NCBI RefSeq assembly: GCF_026967935.1
Contig: NZ_JAPVBL010000004.1
Location: 186,001 to 250,000 of the forward strand
Direction: 5' to 3'
DNA from: Modestobacter sp. VKM Ac-2982
GTDB taxonomy: Bacteria; Actinomycetota; Actinomycetes; Mycobacteriales; Geodermatophilaceae
Length of the DNA: 64,000 nucleotides
The number at the start of each line of letters is the position of its first letter. The first letter of the stretch is position 1. The notes below the pieces were generated by a model that was given only the letters and a program-made list of their open reading frames with translations, was not told where the DNA came from and ran no database searches. The position numbers and the translations under genes are program-made. Positions 35,842 to 43,643 of the stretch are shown here, one piece after another.

Positions 35842-37020
35842 GTGCGTGACGACCTGCAGGACCTGGTGGACGAGGTCTCCCGGCTGCTCGCCGCCCCGGC
35901 GACGCTGGAGGACCGCGACTTCACGATGCTCGCGTTCTGCGCGCACGGCGAGCCGGAGGGCGGGGACCCCGGCACCACGATGGACGCCGTCCGCGCGCGC
36001 TCCATCCTGGGCCGGGGATCGACGCCGGAGGTGCGCCGCCGGTTCGAGGAGTTCGGCATCGCCGACGCCACCGACCCGCTGCGGGTGCCGGCCGACCCGG
36101 CGGCCGGCATCCTCACCCGGCTGTGCCTGCCGGTCCGCGCCAGCGGGCGGCTGCAGGGCTACCTCTGGTTGCTCGACGGGGGCCGCACCGACGTCGGCGA
36201 CCCGGCGGCCCCCGGCCTGGCCGAGGCGGTGGCGCTGGCCGCCGAGGCGGGCCGGCTGCTCGCGGAGGGCCGGCCCGGCACCGCAGACCTGTCCGCCGCG
36301 CTGCGCGCCGTGCTCACCGGTGCCGCGCCCGGGCGGGCGGTGCGGGAGCTGACCGACGCACTGGGGGGCGACCGGACGACGGTGACGCTGGTGGCCTTGC
36401 GCCCGGCCGCCGGCGGCCTGCCCACCGGCTGGACGCCGCCCGGCGCCGGCGCGGTCACCGCCGTGCTCCCCGCAGGCGCCGACGCCGTCGCGGTGGCCGT
36501 GCTGCTGCCCCTGTCCCGGGACGCCGACACCCGGCCGGCCGGGGCGCTGAGCGCAGCCGCCCTCGCCAAGCTCCCGGCGGGCAGCACGGCCGGCCTCGCC
36601 GCCCCCCGGCGCGGCTGCCAGGAGCTCCCCGCACAGTGGCACGAGGCGCGGACCGCGGCCCGGGTCGCCGCCGTCGACCCCCGGCTGGCCCCGGCGGCGT
36701 CCTGGTCCGAGCTCGGCGCGTGGCGGCAGGTGGCCGCACTGCCCGGTCCGGACACCTCGCTGGCGCGGCTGCTCACCGACCCGGTGCTCACCGGCACCGC
36801 CGAGGTGTGGCTGGACTGCGCCGGCAGCCCGCAGCGGGCGGCGGCACAGCTGTGCATCCACCGGCAGACGCTCTACTACCGGCTCGGCCGGATCGCCGAG
36901 CTCACCGGGCTGGACCTCGCCGACGGGGCCGACCGGCTGCTGTTGCACCTGGGCGTCCGTGCGGCGCGGCTCTCGTCGGCCGACCCGTTCCGGAACCCCC
37001 CGGACGCGCCGGTGACCTAA
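35842..37020 (+). CDS. PucR/CdaR-type regulator of proline catabolism (PutR-like)
   Basis: A 392-aa regulator with a GAF-like N-terminal half and a C-terminal PucR helix-turn-helix (GSPQRAAAQLCIHRQTLYYR, LGRIAELTGLDLAD). In actinobacteria such genes stand divergent to proline dehydrogenase and activate it in response to proline; the same layout here supports that role. GTG 35842 is preferred (AGAGGAA 6 nt upstream) over ATG 35782. Between the two divergent genes lies TGTCC-N10-GGACA (35783-35802), a weak operator candidate. Confidence 0.85.
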   Translation: MRDDLQDLVDEVSRLLAAPATLEDRDFTMLAFCAHGEPEGGDPGTTMDAVRARSILGRGSTPEVRRRFEEFGIADATDPLRVPADPAAGILTRLCLPVRASGRLQGYLWLLDGGRTDVGDPAAPGLAEAVALAAEAGRLLAEGRPGTADLSAALRAVLTGAAPGRAVRELTDALGGDRTTVTLVALRPAAGGLPTGWTPPGAGAVTAVLPAGADAVAVAVLLPLSRDADTRPAGALSAAALAKLPAGSTAGLAAPRRGCQELPAQWHEARTAARVAAVDPRLAPAASWSELGAWRQVAALPGPDTSLARLLTDPVLTGTAEVWLDCAGSPQRAAAQLCIHRQTLYYRLGRIAELTGLDLADGADRLLLHLGVRAARLSSADPFRNPPDAPVT

Positions 37021-37075
37021 GCTCGGCTGACTCATGAACTCTGCACGAGCGTCTGCCCGGGCCGGGAGCGACGCC

Positions 37076-37204
37076 ATGACCGACGGGGACCGGGTGGCCG
37101 AGAACGCCGACGTGTTCCGTCGCCCGCCCTCCGGGACCGCCGGTCACCACCCCGTCGAAGCGCGGCGGGCCTCCACTCCGGCGATGAACGGGGCCACTGC
37201 GTGA
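37076..37204 (+). CDS. 42-aa small ORF coupled to the bacteriophytochrome
   Basis: ATG 37076 is preceded by GGGAG 9 nt upstream and opens a 42-codon frame (begins MTDGDRVAENADVFRRPP). Its TGA overlaps the phytochrome GTG start by 4 nt (GTGA, 37201-37204). The phytochrome start has no ribosome site of its own, so coupled translation is likely. The peptide is polar, without membrane or signal segment, and matches nothing known to me. It may be a leader ORF, a small partner protein, or the phytochrome could start elsewhere. Confidence 0.5.
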   Translation: MTDGDRVAENADVFRRPPSGTAGHHPVEARRASTPAMNGATA

Positions 37205-39588
37205 CGGACCAACTGCAGGCGGGCCCCTGGCTGGCGCCCGGCGAGCCGGTCGATCTCAGCAACTGCGAGCGCGAGCCGATCCACGTGCCCGGCAGCATCC
37301 AGCCGCGGGGCGTGCTGCTGGCGGTCAGCGAGCCGGACATGGTGGTCCGCCAGGTGTCCCGCAACCTCGCCGACGTCGTCGGCACGGCCTGGGACGACGC
37401 GCTGGGCCGCCCGCTCGCCGACGTGATCGGGGTGGGTCCGGCGGGGGCGATCGCCCGGTCGGCCAGCGCCTTCGGCGACCTGCGCGAGCGCAACCCGGTC
37501 GAGCTGGTGCTGGACTGCGCCGGCACGCCGTGCCCGGTCGACGCGATCCTGCACCGGGCGATCCACAGTCCCGACGGCAGCACGCTCCCCAGCCCGGCGG
37601 CCGCCTCGTCGGTCGACGGTCAGGTCGTGACCTCCTCGGCCAGCACGCTGGTCGTCGAGCTCGAGCCCGCCTACGGGCCGCGGCCGTTCTCCTTCCCGAA
37701 CACCTACCAGGCGGTGCGCGGGACGATCGCTGACCTCAACCGGGCCGGTTCGCTGCAAGAGCTCTACGACATCACCGCCGAGGCGGTGCGGGCGCTCACC
37801 GGCTTCGACCGGGTGATGGTCTACCGCTACGACGCCGACTACAACGGTGAGGTCGTCGCCGAGGCGAAGCTGCCCGAGCTCAACTCCTTCCTCGGGCTGC
37901 ACTACCCGGCCTCGGACGTCCCCGCCCAGGCCCGGGCGCTGTACGAGAAGAACTGGGTCCGGCTGATCTCCGACGTCGCCTACACGCCGTCGCCGCTGGA
38001 GCCGGTCGACCTGCCGTCGACCGGCCGGCCCCTGGACCTCACCTACTCCACGCTGCGCAGCGTCTCGCCCATCCACTGCGAGTACCTGCAGAACATGGGC
38101 GTCCGGTCCTCGATGTCGATCTCGCTGCTCCGCGGGGAGAAGCTCTGGGGCCTCATCGCCTGCCACCACTACACCGGCCCGCACGCCCCGCCGTACGCCA
38201 CCCGCGCGGCAGCGGAGTTCCTCGGCTCCACGCTGTCGCTGCGACTGGTCGACCGCACCGAGGACGAGGAGCACCGCCGGGCGCTGCGGGTCCGGTCGAC
38301 GATGGCGTGGCTGACCACCGCAGCGCTGGACGAGGACCGGCCGCTGTCGGAGACGGTGCTCGGCCGCCCGGGCCTGCTCGACGTCGTCCCGGCCTCCTCG
38401 GTCGTGGTGAGCCTGCAGGGGCACACCGGCGGCGCCGGCGTCCCGCTGCCCCCGGAGGTGGCCGGCGCGCTGGCGCGCTGGGCCGGGCAGCAGTCCGGCG
38501 ACGTCGTGAGCACCGACCGGTTGCCGCTGGTCGCACCCCAGCTCGACGTCCCCGCGGAGCTGGCCTGCGGCGTGCTGGCGCTGCCGCTGCCCGAGGGGCA
38601 GTACGTGATCTGGACCCGCAGCGAGCAGGTGCACTCGGTCGACTGGGGCGGCGACCCGCACAACAAGGCGATCGCCGAGCGGGAGGGCGACTCCATCCGG
38701 CTCTCCCCGCGCAAGTCCTTCGACCGGTGGCGGGAGACGGTGCGCGACCGCTCGGAGGCGTGGAGCCCGGCGGAGCTGGCCGAGGCCGGCGAGCTGCGCA
38801 ACAACCTGCTGGAGGCGCTCTACGCCCGCTCCCGGCGGGTGGCCCGCACCGCCCTGACCCTGCAGCGCAGCCTGCTGTCCGCGCCGCCGGAGCGCGACGA
38901 CCTGGACTTCGCGGTGCGCTACGTGCCGGCGGCGCGGGAGGCCCAGGTCGGCGGCGACTGGTACGACGTCTTCCAGCAGCCCGACGGCGCGACCATGCTG
39001 GTCATCGGGGACGTCGTCGGGCACGACACGGAGGCCGCGGCCTGCATGGGGCAGCTGCGCGGGCTCCTGCGCGGCATCTCCTACGACAGCGACGACAGCC
39101 CCGCCGGGGTGCTCCAGCGGCTGGACCGGGCCATGGCCGGTCTCGAGCTGAAGACGATGGCGTCGGTGCTCGTCGCCCGCCTGGAGCAGACGGCGGAGGA
39201 GCGCCGGCGCGGGGTCACCCGGCTGCGCTGGGCCAACGCCGGTCACCTGCCGCCGGTGGTCGCCGGCCCGGACGGGCAGGTCGAGGTCCTGGACGGCGCG
39301 CGTGCCGACCTGCTGCTGGGCGTCGACGCCACGGCCGCGCGTCGCGACCACGTGCTGACCATCCCCCGCGGGTCGACCGTGCTGCTCTACACCGACGGGC
39401 TGGTCGAGCGGCGCGACCAGCTCTTCGACATCGGGGTGGAACGGCTCCGGGAGGAGTTCGGTCGGGTCTGGCAGGAGCCGGTCGACGAGCTGGCCGACCA
39501 GTTGCTGGCCCGGATGCTGCCCGACCGCGCGGAGGACGACGTCGCGCTGGTCACCGTGCGGCTCAAGCCGCAGGACCAGCCCGCCTGA
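37201..39588 (+). CDS. Bacteriophytochrome with PP2C (SpoIIE-type) phosphatase output
   Basis: A 795-aa photoreceptor. PAS: Cys22 in DLSNCEREPIHVPG, the biliverdin-attaching position of bacteriophytochromes. GAF: LHYPASDVPAQAR with Asp239, SPIHCEYLQNMGV (His292) and LIACHHYTG. PHY: the tongue motifs WGGDPHNK (481-488) and PRKSF (503-507). The C-terminal ~230 residues are a SpoIIE/RsbU-like PP2C with metal-binding Asp in VGGDWYDVF, VIGDVVGHD and EDDVALV. It should sense red/far-red light and dephosphorylate an anti-sigma antagonist. No haem oxygenase for biliverdin supply is in the window. Translation is probably coupled to the 42-aa ORF. Confidence 0.95.
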   Translation: MTDQLQAGPWLAPGEPVDLSNCEREPIHVPGSIQPRGVLLAVSEPDMVVRQVSRNLADVVGTAWDDALGRPLADVIGVGPAGAIARSASAFGDLRERNPVELVLDCAGTPCPVDAILHRAIHSPDGSTLPSPAAASSVDGQVVTSSASTLVVELEPAYGPRPFSFPNTYQAVRGTIADLNRAGSLQELYDITAEAVRALTGFDRVMVYRYDADYNGEVVAEAKLPELNSFLGLHYPASDVPAQARALYEKNWVRLISDVAYTPSPLEPVDLPSTGRPLDLTYSTLRSVSPIHCEYLQNMGVRSSMSISLLRGEKLWGLIACHHYTGPHAPPYATRAAAEFLGSTLSLRLVDRTEDEEHRRALRVRSTMAWLTTAALDEDRPLSETVLGRPGLLDVVPASSVVVSLQGHTGGAGVPLPPEVAGALARWAGQQSGDVVSTDRLPLVAPQLDVPAELACGVLALPLPEGQYVIWTRSEQVHSVDWGGDPHNKAIAEREGDSIRLSPRKSFDRWRETVRDRSEAWSPAELAEAGELRNNLLEALYARSRRVARTALTLQRSLLSAPPERDDLDFAVRYVPAAREAQVGGDWYDVFQQPDGATMLVIGDVVGHDTEAAACMGQLRGLLRGISYDSDDSPAGVLQRLDRAMAGLELKTMASVLVARLEQTAEERRRGVTRLRWANAGHLPPVVAGPDGQVEVLDGARADLLLGVDATAARRDHVLTIPRGSTVLLYTDGLVERRDQLFDIGVERLREEFGRVWQEPVDELADQLLARMLPDRAEDDVALVTVRLKPQDQPA

Positions 39589-39597
39589 GACCGGGCG

Positions 39598-39861
39598 TCA
39601 GCGGTCGGTGAACTCCGGGGTCAGCCCGTCCGGCGGGCCGCCGGTGCCGGGGAGGGGCGCATCGTCGGCGACGGCGGCGGCGACCTCGGGGCCGTCCTCC
39701 ACGGCGGGCTCGGCCTCGCCGTCGGCCGGCTGCTGGAGGGCGGCGAGCTGCTGCTGCTCCTCCGGCGTCAGGGGCGCCCGGCTCTGCTCCCCGGGCTCGC
39801 CCTCGTCGTTGCCGGTGGCCATGCCGGAGTCCGGCAGGGCCGGGTCTGGGGTCGCGCTCAT
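39598..39861 (-). CDS. Small acidic Pro/Gln-rich hypothetical protein
   Basis: An 87-aa, very acidic, apparently disordered protein (APLTPEEQQQLAALQQP, then Glu/Ala-rich). No domain, signal or membrane segment. ATG 39861 has TAGGAG 8 nt upstream, which supports it being real. It converges on the phytochrome gene (9-nt gap) and lies downstream of the sortase gene in the same direction. Confidence 0.6.
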   Translation of the reverse strand: MSATPDPALPDSGMATGNDEGEPGEQSRAPLTPEEQQQLAALQQPADGEAEPAVEDGPEVAAAVADDAPLPGTGGPPDGLTPEFTDR

Positions 39862-39908
39862 GCCCTGCTCCTACCTGGTCCGGGCACCCGGCAACCGTCC
39901 GGCACGGG

Positions 39909-40541
39909 TCAGGCCGGCAGCACCAGGTCGGCGAAGACGACGGTGTTGTCCAGGTAGCTGTGCGCGGCGGGGTCGAACTCGCCGCTACAGGTGATGAGGC
40001 GCAGCCCTGCGTGGTCCAGGTCCGCGTAGACGGCAGCGGTCGGGAACTCGTCCTTCGGGTACTGCCCGACCTCGGTGACCCGGAACAGCGCGGTGCTGCC
40101 GTCCTCCCGCTGCACGGCGATCTCGTCACCGACCACCATGTCGCCCAGCTCGGCGAAGACCCCCGGGGAGCCCGCCCAGTCGACGTGCCCGGCGATGACG
40201 GCCGGCCCACGCTCACCCGGGGTGGGCGCGTCGGTGAACCAGCCGGCCGGGAAGCCGGACGGCGGCACCTCGAGCGTGCCGTCGGGCTGCAGCCCCAGGT
40301 CCATCAGCTCCGAGTCGACGCCGATGGCCGGGATCTGCACCCGGACCGGCGGGGACGCCGCCAGCACGGCGGGCGGGGCGGCGGCCGGCGCGACGGTGTC
40401 CGGTGCCACCGTGCTCGTCGGTGCCGGCGCGGCGCCCGGCGCGGAGTCGGCACAGCCACTGGTGGTGACCGCCAGGACGGTCAGGACGACGGCGAGCAGG
40501 GCCCGGGTCGGCCAGGAGTGGCGCCGTCCGGGAGCCGTCAC
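39909..40541 (-). CDS. Class F sortase (lipobox-bearing)
   Basis: A 210-aa extracytoplasmic transpeptidase. The signal ends VTTSGC, a lipobox-like site, followed by an Ala/Pro/Thr linker to about 65. The sortase domain has the catalytic His in AVIAGHVDW, Cys in LRLITCSGEFD and a downstream HSYLDN segment. Family length fits class E/F enzymes of actinobacteria. The GTG start at 40541 overlaps the stop of the ice-binding-domain protein by 4 nt, so that protein is the probable dedicated substrate. Confidence 0.92.
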   Translation of the reverse strand: MTAPGRRHSWPTRALLAVVLTVLAVTTSGCADSAPGAAPAPTSTVAPDTVAPAAAPPAVLAASPPVRVQIPAIGVDSELMDLGLQPDGTLEVPPSGFPAGWFTDAPTPGERGPAVIAGHVDWAGSPGVFAELGDMVVGDEIAVQREDGSTALFRVTEVGQYPKDEFPTAAVYADLDHAGLRLITCSGEFDPAAHSYLDNTVVFADLVLPA

Positions 40542-41518
40542 CGGGTCGGCCGCGCCAGCGGGACGTCTGCGGTGCTGCCGTCACCCGTGTCGACCGAGCC
40601 GACCGGGACGCGACCGACCTGGCCGTAGGTCGTCTCGTCCTCGGCCCCGGTCGTGTCGGGGGCCGCGGTGGGGGACGCCGTCGTCGTCGGGGGTGTCGTC
40701 GTGGGCGGTGCCGTCGTCGGCGGCGGCGTCGAGGGCGGTGTCGCGCAGGCCGGCCGGATGATCGTGTTGCTGTCCAGGCTCACCGAGCCGCTGGAGAGCA
40801 CCGAGCCCTCCAGCGTCGCGCCGGTGTTCATCGTGGTGTCCGTCAGCGTCAGGACGACGCCGCGGAAGACCGAGTTCACACCCAGCGTGGTCGAGCTGCC
40901 GACCTGCCAGAACACGTTGCACGCGGTCGCGCCGTTGATGAGGCTGACCGACGTGCCCGGCTGGGTGATGAGCGTGGAACCCGCCTGGAAGAGGAAGACG
41001 GCGTTGGGGTCACCCTGACCGTCCAGGACCAGCGGTGTGGGTCCGGCGATGCTGAGCGCCGACGGCGAGGTGTAGATGCCGGGGGTGAGCGTCTGTCCGG
41101 CGAGATCGGCCGAGATGGTGTCCCCGGGCCCCTGGCCCGCGGCCGACACCAGGGCGTTGGTCAGCGCGGCGTTCGCACTGGCGGTGACGCTGTCGTTGCC
41201 GTGGTTGGTGCCGGTGAGCGTGATCGAGGTGGTGCCGACCATCGAGGGGTCGGACGCGCCGATGTCCCCGGCGATCACGGTGGGACCGGTGTTCGTGAAC
41301 GACGATCCGGACAGCGCGGCGAACGGCTCGGCGGTGCCCAGCGGCACGGCGGTCGCTGCGGGCGCCGCCTGAGCGCTGCCGGCGGTGGCCAGGACGAGGG
41401 CCGAGGCGGCCACCACCGCGACGCCGCAGAGGGTGGTGCGGCGGGCCCCGGCCGATCGGAGCCGGGCCCGACGTGTCCGGCGGGTGGGGCTGGGGAACGT
41501 GCTGGGGACCGACGCCAC
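40538..41518 (-). CDS. Secreted DUF3494 ice-binding-like protein with sorting-like tail
   Basis: A 326-aa exported protein. Signal peptide to about residue 51 (ends AGSAQAAPA). Residues ~55-260 are the DUF3494 ice-binding beta-solenoid (PLGTAEPFAALSGSSFTNTG, GTATC-like TACNVFWQVGSS, GATLEGSVLSSGSVSLDSNT). A Pro/Thr-rich stalk follows. The C-terminal end reads GRVPVGSVDTGDGST without a hydrophobic tail. Relatives bind ice or act as adhesins. GTG 41518 has AGGAG 7 nt upstream. It is coupled to the class F sortase gene. Confidence 0.9.
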   Translation of the reverse strand: MASVPSTFPSPTRRTRRARLRSAGARRTTLCGVAVVAASALVLATAGSAQAAPAATAVPLGTAEPFAALSGSSFTNTGPTVIAGDIGASDPSMVGTTSITLTGTNHGNDSVTASANAALTNALVSAAGQGPGDTISADLAGQTLTPGIYTSPSALSIAGPTPLVLDGQGDPNAVFLFQAGSTLITQPGTSVSLINGATACNVFWQVGSSTTLGVNSVFRGVVLTLTDTTMNTGATLEGSVLSSGSVSLDSNTIIRPACATPPSTPPPTTAPPTTTPPTTTASPTAAPDTTGAEDETTYGQVGRVPVGSVDTGDGSTADVPLARPTR

Positions 41519-41694
41519 GTCGGCGCTCCTGTCTCCGACCCGAGTCGGGCTAGCAGTGCGCTGAAGACGTCATCGACATGGATGCCGGTGCTCGAGGTGC
41601 CCTCGGCCCCGACATTACCCAACCGTAGTCGTGGAATGACTCCCTGTAGTCCCAATGGGTGACGGATCAGTGGGCTCGCTTCGGCAAGAACTGT

Positions 41695-42744
41695 TCAGGC
41701 CGCGACGTCGTCCCGCAGCGCCCGGAGCAGTTCCCGCGCGGCGCGCGGGCCGGCCCGGTTGGCCCCGATCGTGCTCGCCGAGGGCCCGTAGCCCACCAGG
41801 TGCAGCCGCGGTTCGCCGACCACGCGGGTGCCGTCCATCGCGATGCCCCCGCCGGGCGTCCGCAGGCGCAGCGGCGCCAGGTGCTCCAGCGCCGGCCGGA
41901 ACCCGGTCGCCCACAGGACGACGTCCGCCGGCACGAACCGGGCCGGGTCGCCGTCCCAGACCACGCCGTCGGCGGTGAGCCGGTCGAACAGCGGCAGCCG
42001 GTCCAGCACACCCCGGGCCCGGGCAGCGAGCACCGCCGGGGTCTCGACCAGCCCGGTCACACCGACCACGCTGCCCGGGGGCAGACCGGCGCGCACCCGT
42101 TCCTCGACCAGCGCCACCGCGGCCCGGCCGGCGTCCTCGTCGAACCCACCGGTGCGCCAGACCGGTTCACGCCGGGTGACCCAGGTGGTGCTGCTGACCG
42201 CACTGATCTCGATCAGCTGCTGCACGGCGGACGTCCCGCCGCCGACGACGACCACGTGCCGGCCACGGAACTCCTCGGCGTCGCGGTACTCGGCGGCGTG
42301 CAGCTGCCGGCCGCCGAAGAGCTCCCGGCCGGGGTAGGTGGGCCAGAACGGCCGGGTCCAGGTGCCGGTGGCGTTGACCAGCCCCCGCGCCGTCCACTCC
42401 CCCACGCTGGTGTCCAGGGCGAAGCCGCCGGGGGTGCGCCGGACGGAACGGACGCCGACCGGCCGGTGCACCGGCAGGGCGAAGCGCCGCTCATAGTCGG
42501 CGAAGTAGTCGGCGACCACCTGGCTGGCCGGTGCCGACGGGTCGGCGTCGGGCAGCGCCAGGCCGGGCAGCGGGTGGATCCGGTGGGCGGCGTCCAGCCG
42601 CAGCGACGGCCAGCGGTGCTGCCAGGCGCCGCCCGACCCGCCGTCCCCGTCCAGGACGGCGAAGTCCGCTCCGGCCCGGCGCAGCGCGTACGCCGCCGAC
42701 AGCCCGGCCTGCCCGGCCCCGATCACCACGACGTCGCTGTGCAC
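41695..42744 (-). CDS. FAD-dependent NAD(P)H monooxygenase/oxidoreductase (FMO-like)
   Basis: A 349-aa flavoprotein. The FAD-binding GxGxxG is VVVIGAGQAGLSAAYAL at the N-terminus, the NADPH-binding Rossmann motif VVVVGGGTSAVQQL is near residue 165, and LWATGFRPAL is the conserved ATG-type signature near 280. It resembles flavin-containing monooxygenase or thioredoxin-reductase-like proteins; the substrate is unknown. The start is GTG 42744. It is downstream of the large hairpin at 42780-42873. Confidence 0.85.
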   Translation of the reverse strand: MHSDVVVIGAGQAGLSAAYALRRAGADFAVLDGDGGSGGAWQHRWPSLRLDAAHRIHPLPGLALPDADPSAPASQVVADYFADYERRFALPVHRPVGVRSVRRTPGGFALDTSVGEWTARGLVNATGTWTRPFWPTYPGRELFGGRQLHAAEYRDAEEFRGRHVVVVGGGTSAVQQLIEISAVSSTTWVTRREPVWRTGGFDEDAGRAAVALVEERVRAGLPPGSVVGVTGLVETPAVLAARARGVLDRLPLFDRLTADGVVWDGDPARFVPADVVLWATGFRPALEHLAPLRLRTPGGGIAMDGTRVVGEPRLHLVGYGPSASTIGANRAGPRAARELLRALRDDVAA

Positions 42745-42779
42745 GCCCCCTGCAACACCACGCCCACCCCGCCTGTGCC

Positions 42780-42873
42780 CAGCAGTGATCAGGTCCCCTG
42801 ATCACCAGGTGTCCCCCTGCACGAATGTTGGTGCAGGGGGACCGTTGTGGATCAGGGCACCTGATCACTGCTG
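42780..42873. terminator. Compound hairpin with 24-bp outer and 12-bp inner stems
   Basis: Outer arms 42780-42803 and 42850-42873 match at 23 of 24 positions and each contains TGATCAGG and CCTGATC. The inner arms GTCCCCCTGCAC (42811-42822) and 42831-42842 are perfectly complementary around an 8-nt loop. It follows the stop of the methyltransferase gene (leftward) and precedes the flavoprotein gene. The outer arms are themselves short palindromes. Confidence 0.85.
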
Positions 42874-42878
42874 CCGGG

Positions 42879-43643
42879 TCAGTGGCGGACGGCGGTGAGC
42901 AGCCGGGGGCGCAGTGCCCCCGAACCCAGCAGTCGGCCCACCCGGCGGGACTGCTCCTGCGCCTGCGCCCACGCCGGGTCCTCCCCGTGCCGGCGCTGGA
43001 CCTCGGCGTCGACCGCATCGGCCCGCTGCTGCCACTCCGGTGGGCTGTCGGCGAGGTCGGCGTCGGCGCGTCCGGTGACCGAGAAGCCGGCCTGGCCCAG
43101 GAGCGCGTCCGCCTCCGCCGGGCTCGGGAAGCTGTTGCCCTCGGGCAGGGGCGGCGGCAGCGGCGCCTCGGCCACGAACACCAGCAACCCGAGTCGGCCG
43201 CCGGGCGCCAGCACCCGGGCCAGCTCGGCGAGCATCGCCGGCTTCTCCTCCGTGGTGCACAGCACGCCGAGGGTCCAGGCGGCGTCGAAGGAGTCATCGG
43301 CGAACGGCAGCGCCTGCGACAGGGCCACCACCGAGGGCAGTCCGAACAGCGTGCGGCTGGCGTGCACCGCCTCGGCCATCGGCTCGGCGCAGACCGCCTG
43401 CACGCCCCGGTCGGCGGCCAGCCAGCCGGCCGGGCCGCCGACCCCGGCACCGGCGTCCAGCACCCGGTCCTCGGGGCGGAGGGCCAGCGAGTCGGCCAGC
43501 CAGCGCAGCGCTCCCTCGCTGCCACTGCCCCGGCAACCAGCCGGCACGGCGTGCTCCGGGCCGAGGGCCCGCACGGCCTCCTCGGTCCAGCCGGCCACCG
43601 TGCCGAACTCCGACTCCATCGCCTCGCTGGCGATCTCGCTCAC
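42879..43643 (-). CDS. Class I SAM-dependent methyltransferase
   Basis: A 254-aa methyltransferase. Motif I is VLDAGAGVGGPAGWLA near residue 65, then AVCAEPMAEAVHAS, LPFADDSFDAAWTLGVL (motif II) and LARVLAPGGRLGLLVF (motif III), as in UbiE/sterol-type enzymes. GTG 43643 has GGGAGGG just upstream and overlaps the stop of the methylene-THF-reductase-like gene by 4 nt. The coupling suggests the two act in one C1 pathway; the methyl acceptor is unknown. Confidence 0.88.
   Translation of the reverse strand: MSEIASEAMESEFGTVAGWTEEAVRALGPEHAVPAGCRGSGSEGALRWLADSLALRPEDRVLDAGAGVGGPAGWLAADRGVQAVCAEPMAEAVHASRTLFGLPSVVALSQALPFADDSFDAAWTLGVLCTTEEKPAMLAELARVLAPGGRLGLLVFVAEAPLPPPLPEGNSFPSPAEADALLGQAGFSVTGRADADLADSPPEWQQRADAVDAEVQRRHGEDPAWAQAQEQSRRVGRLLGSGALRPRLLTAVRH

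Noticed and set aside
37144-39351. A 735-codon minus-strand open frame
   Set aside because: Antisense to the phytochrome, whose chromophore and PP2C motifs make it the real gene.
40538-40600. A classical LPxTG signal in the ice-binding protein
   Set aside because: There is a TGDG sequence but no LPxTG, hydrophobic helix or basic tail; reported only as a possible new sorting sequence.
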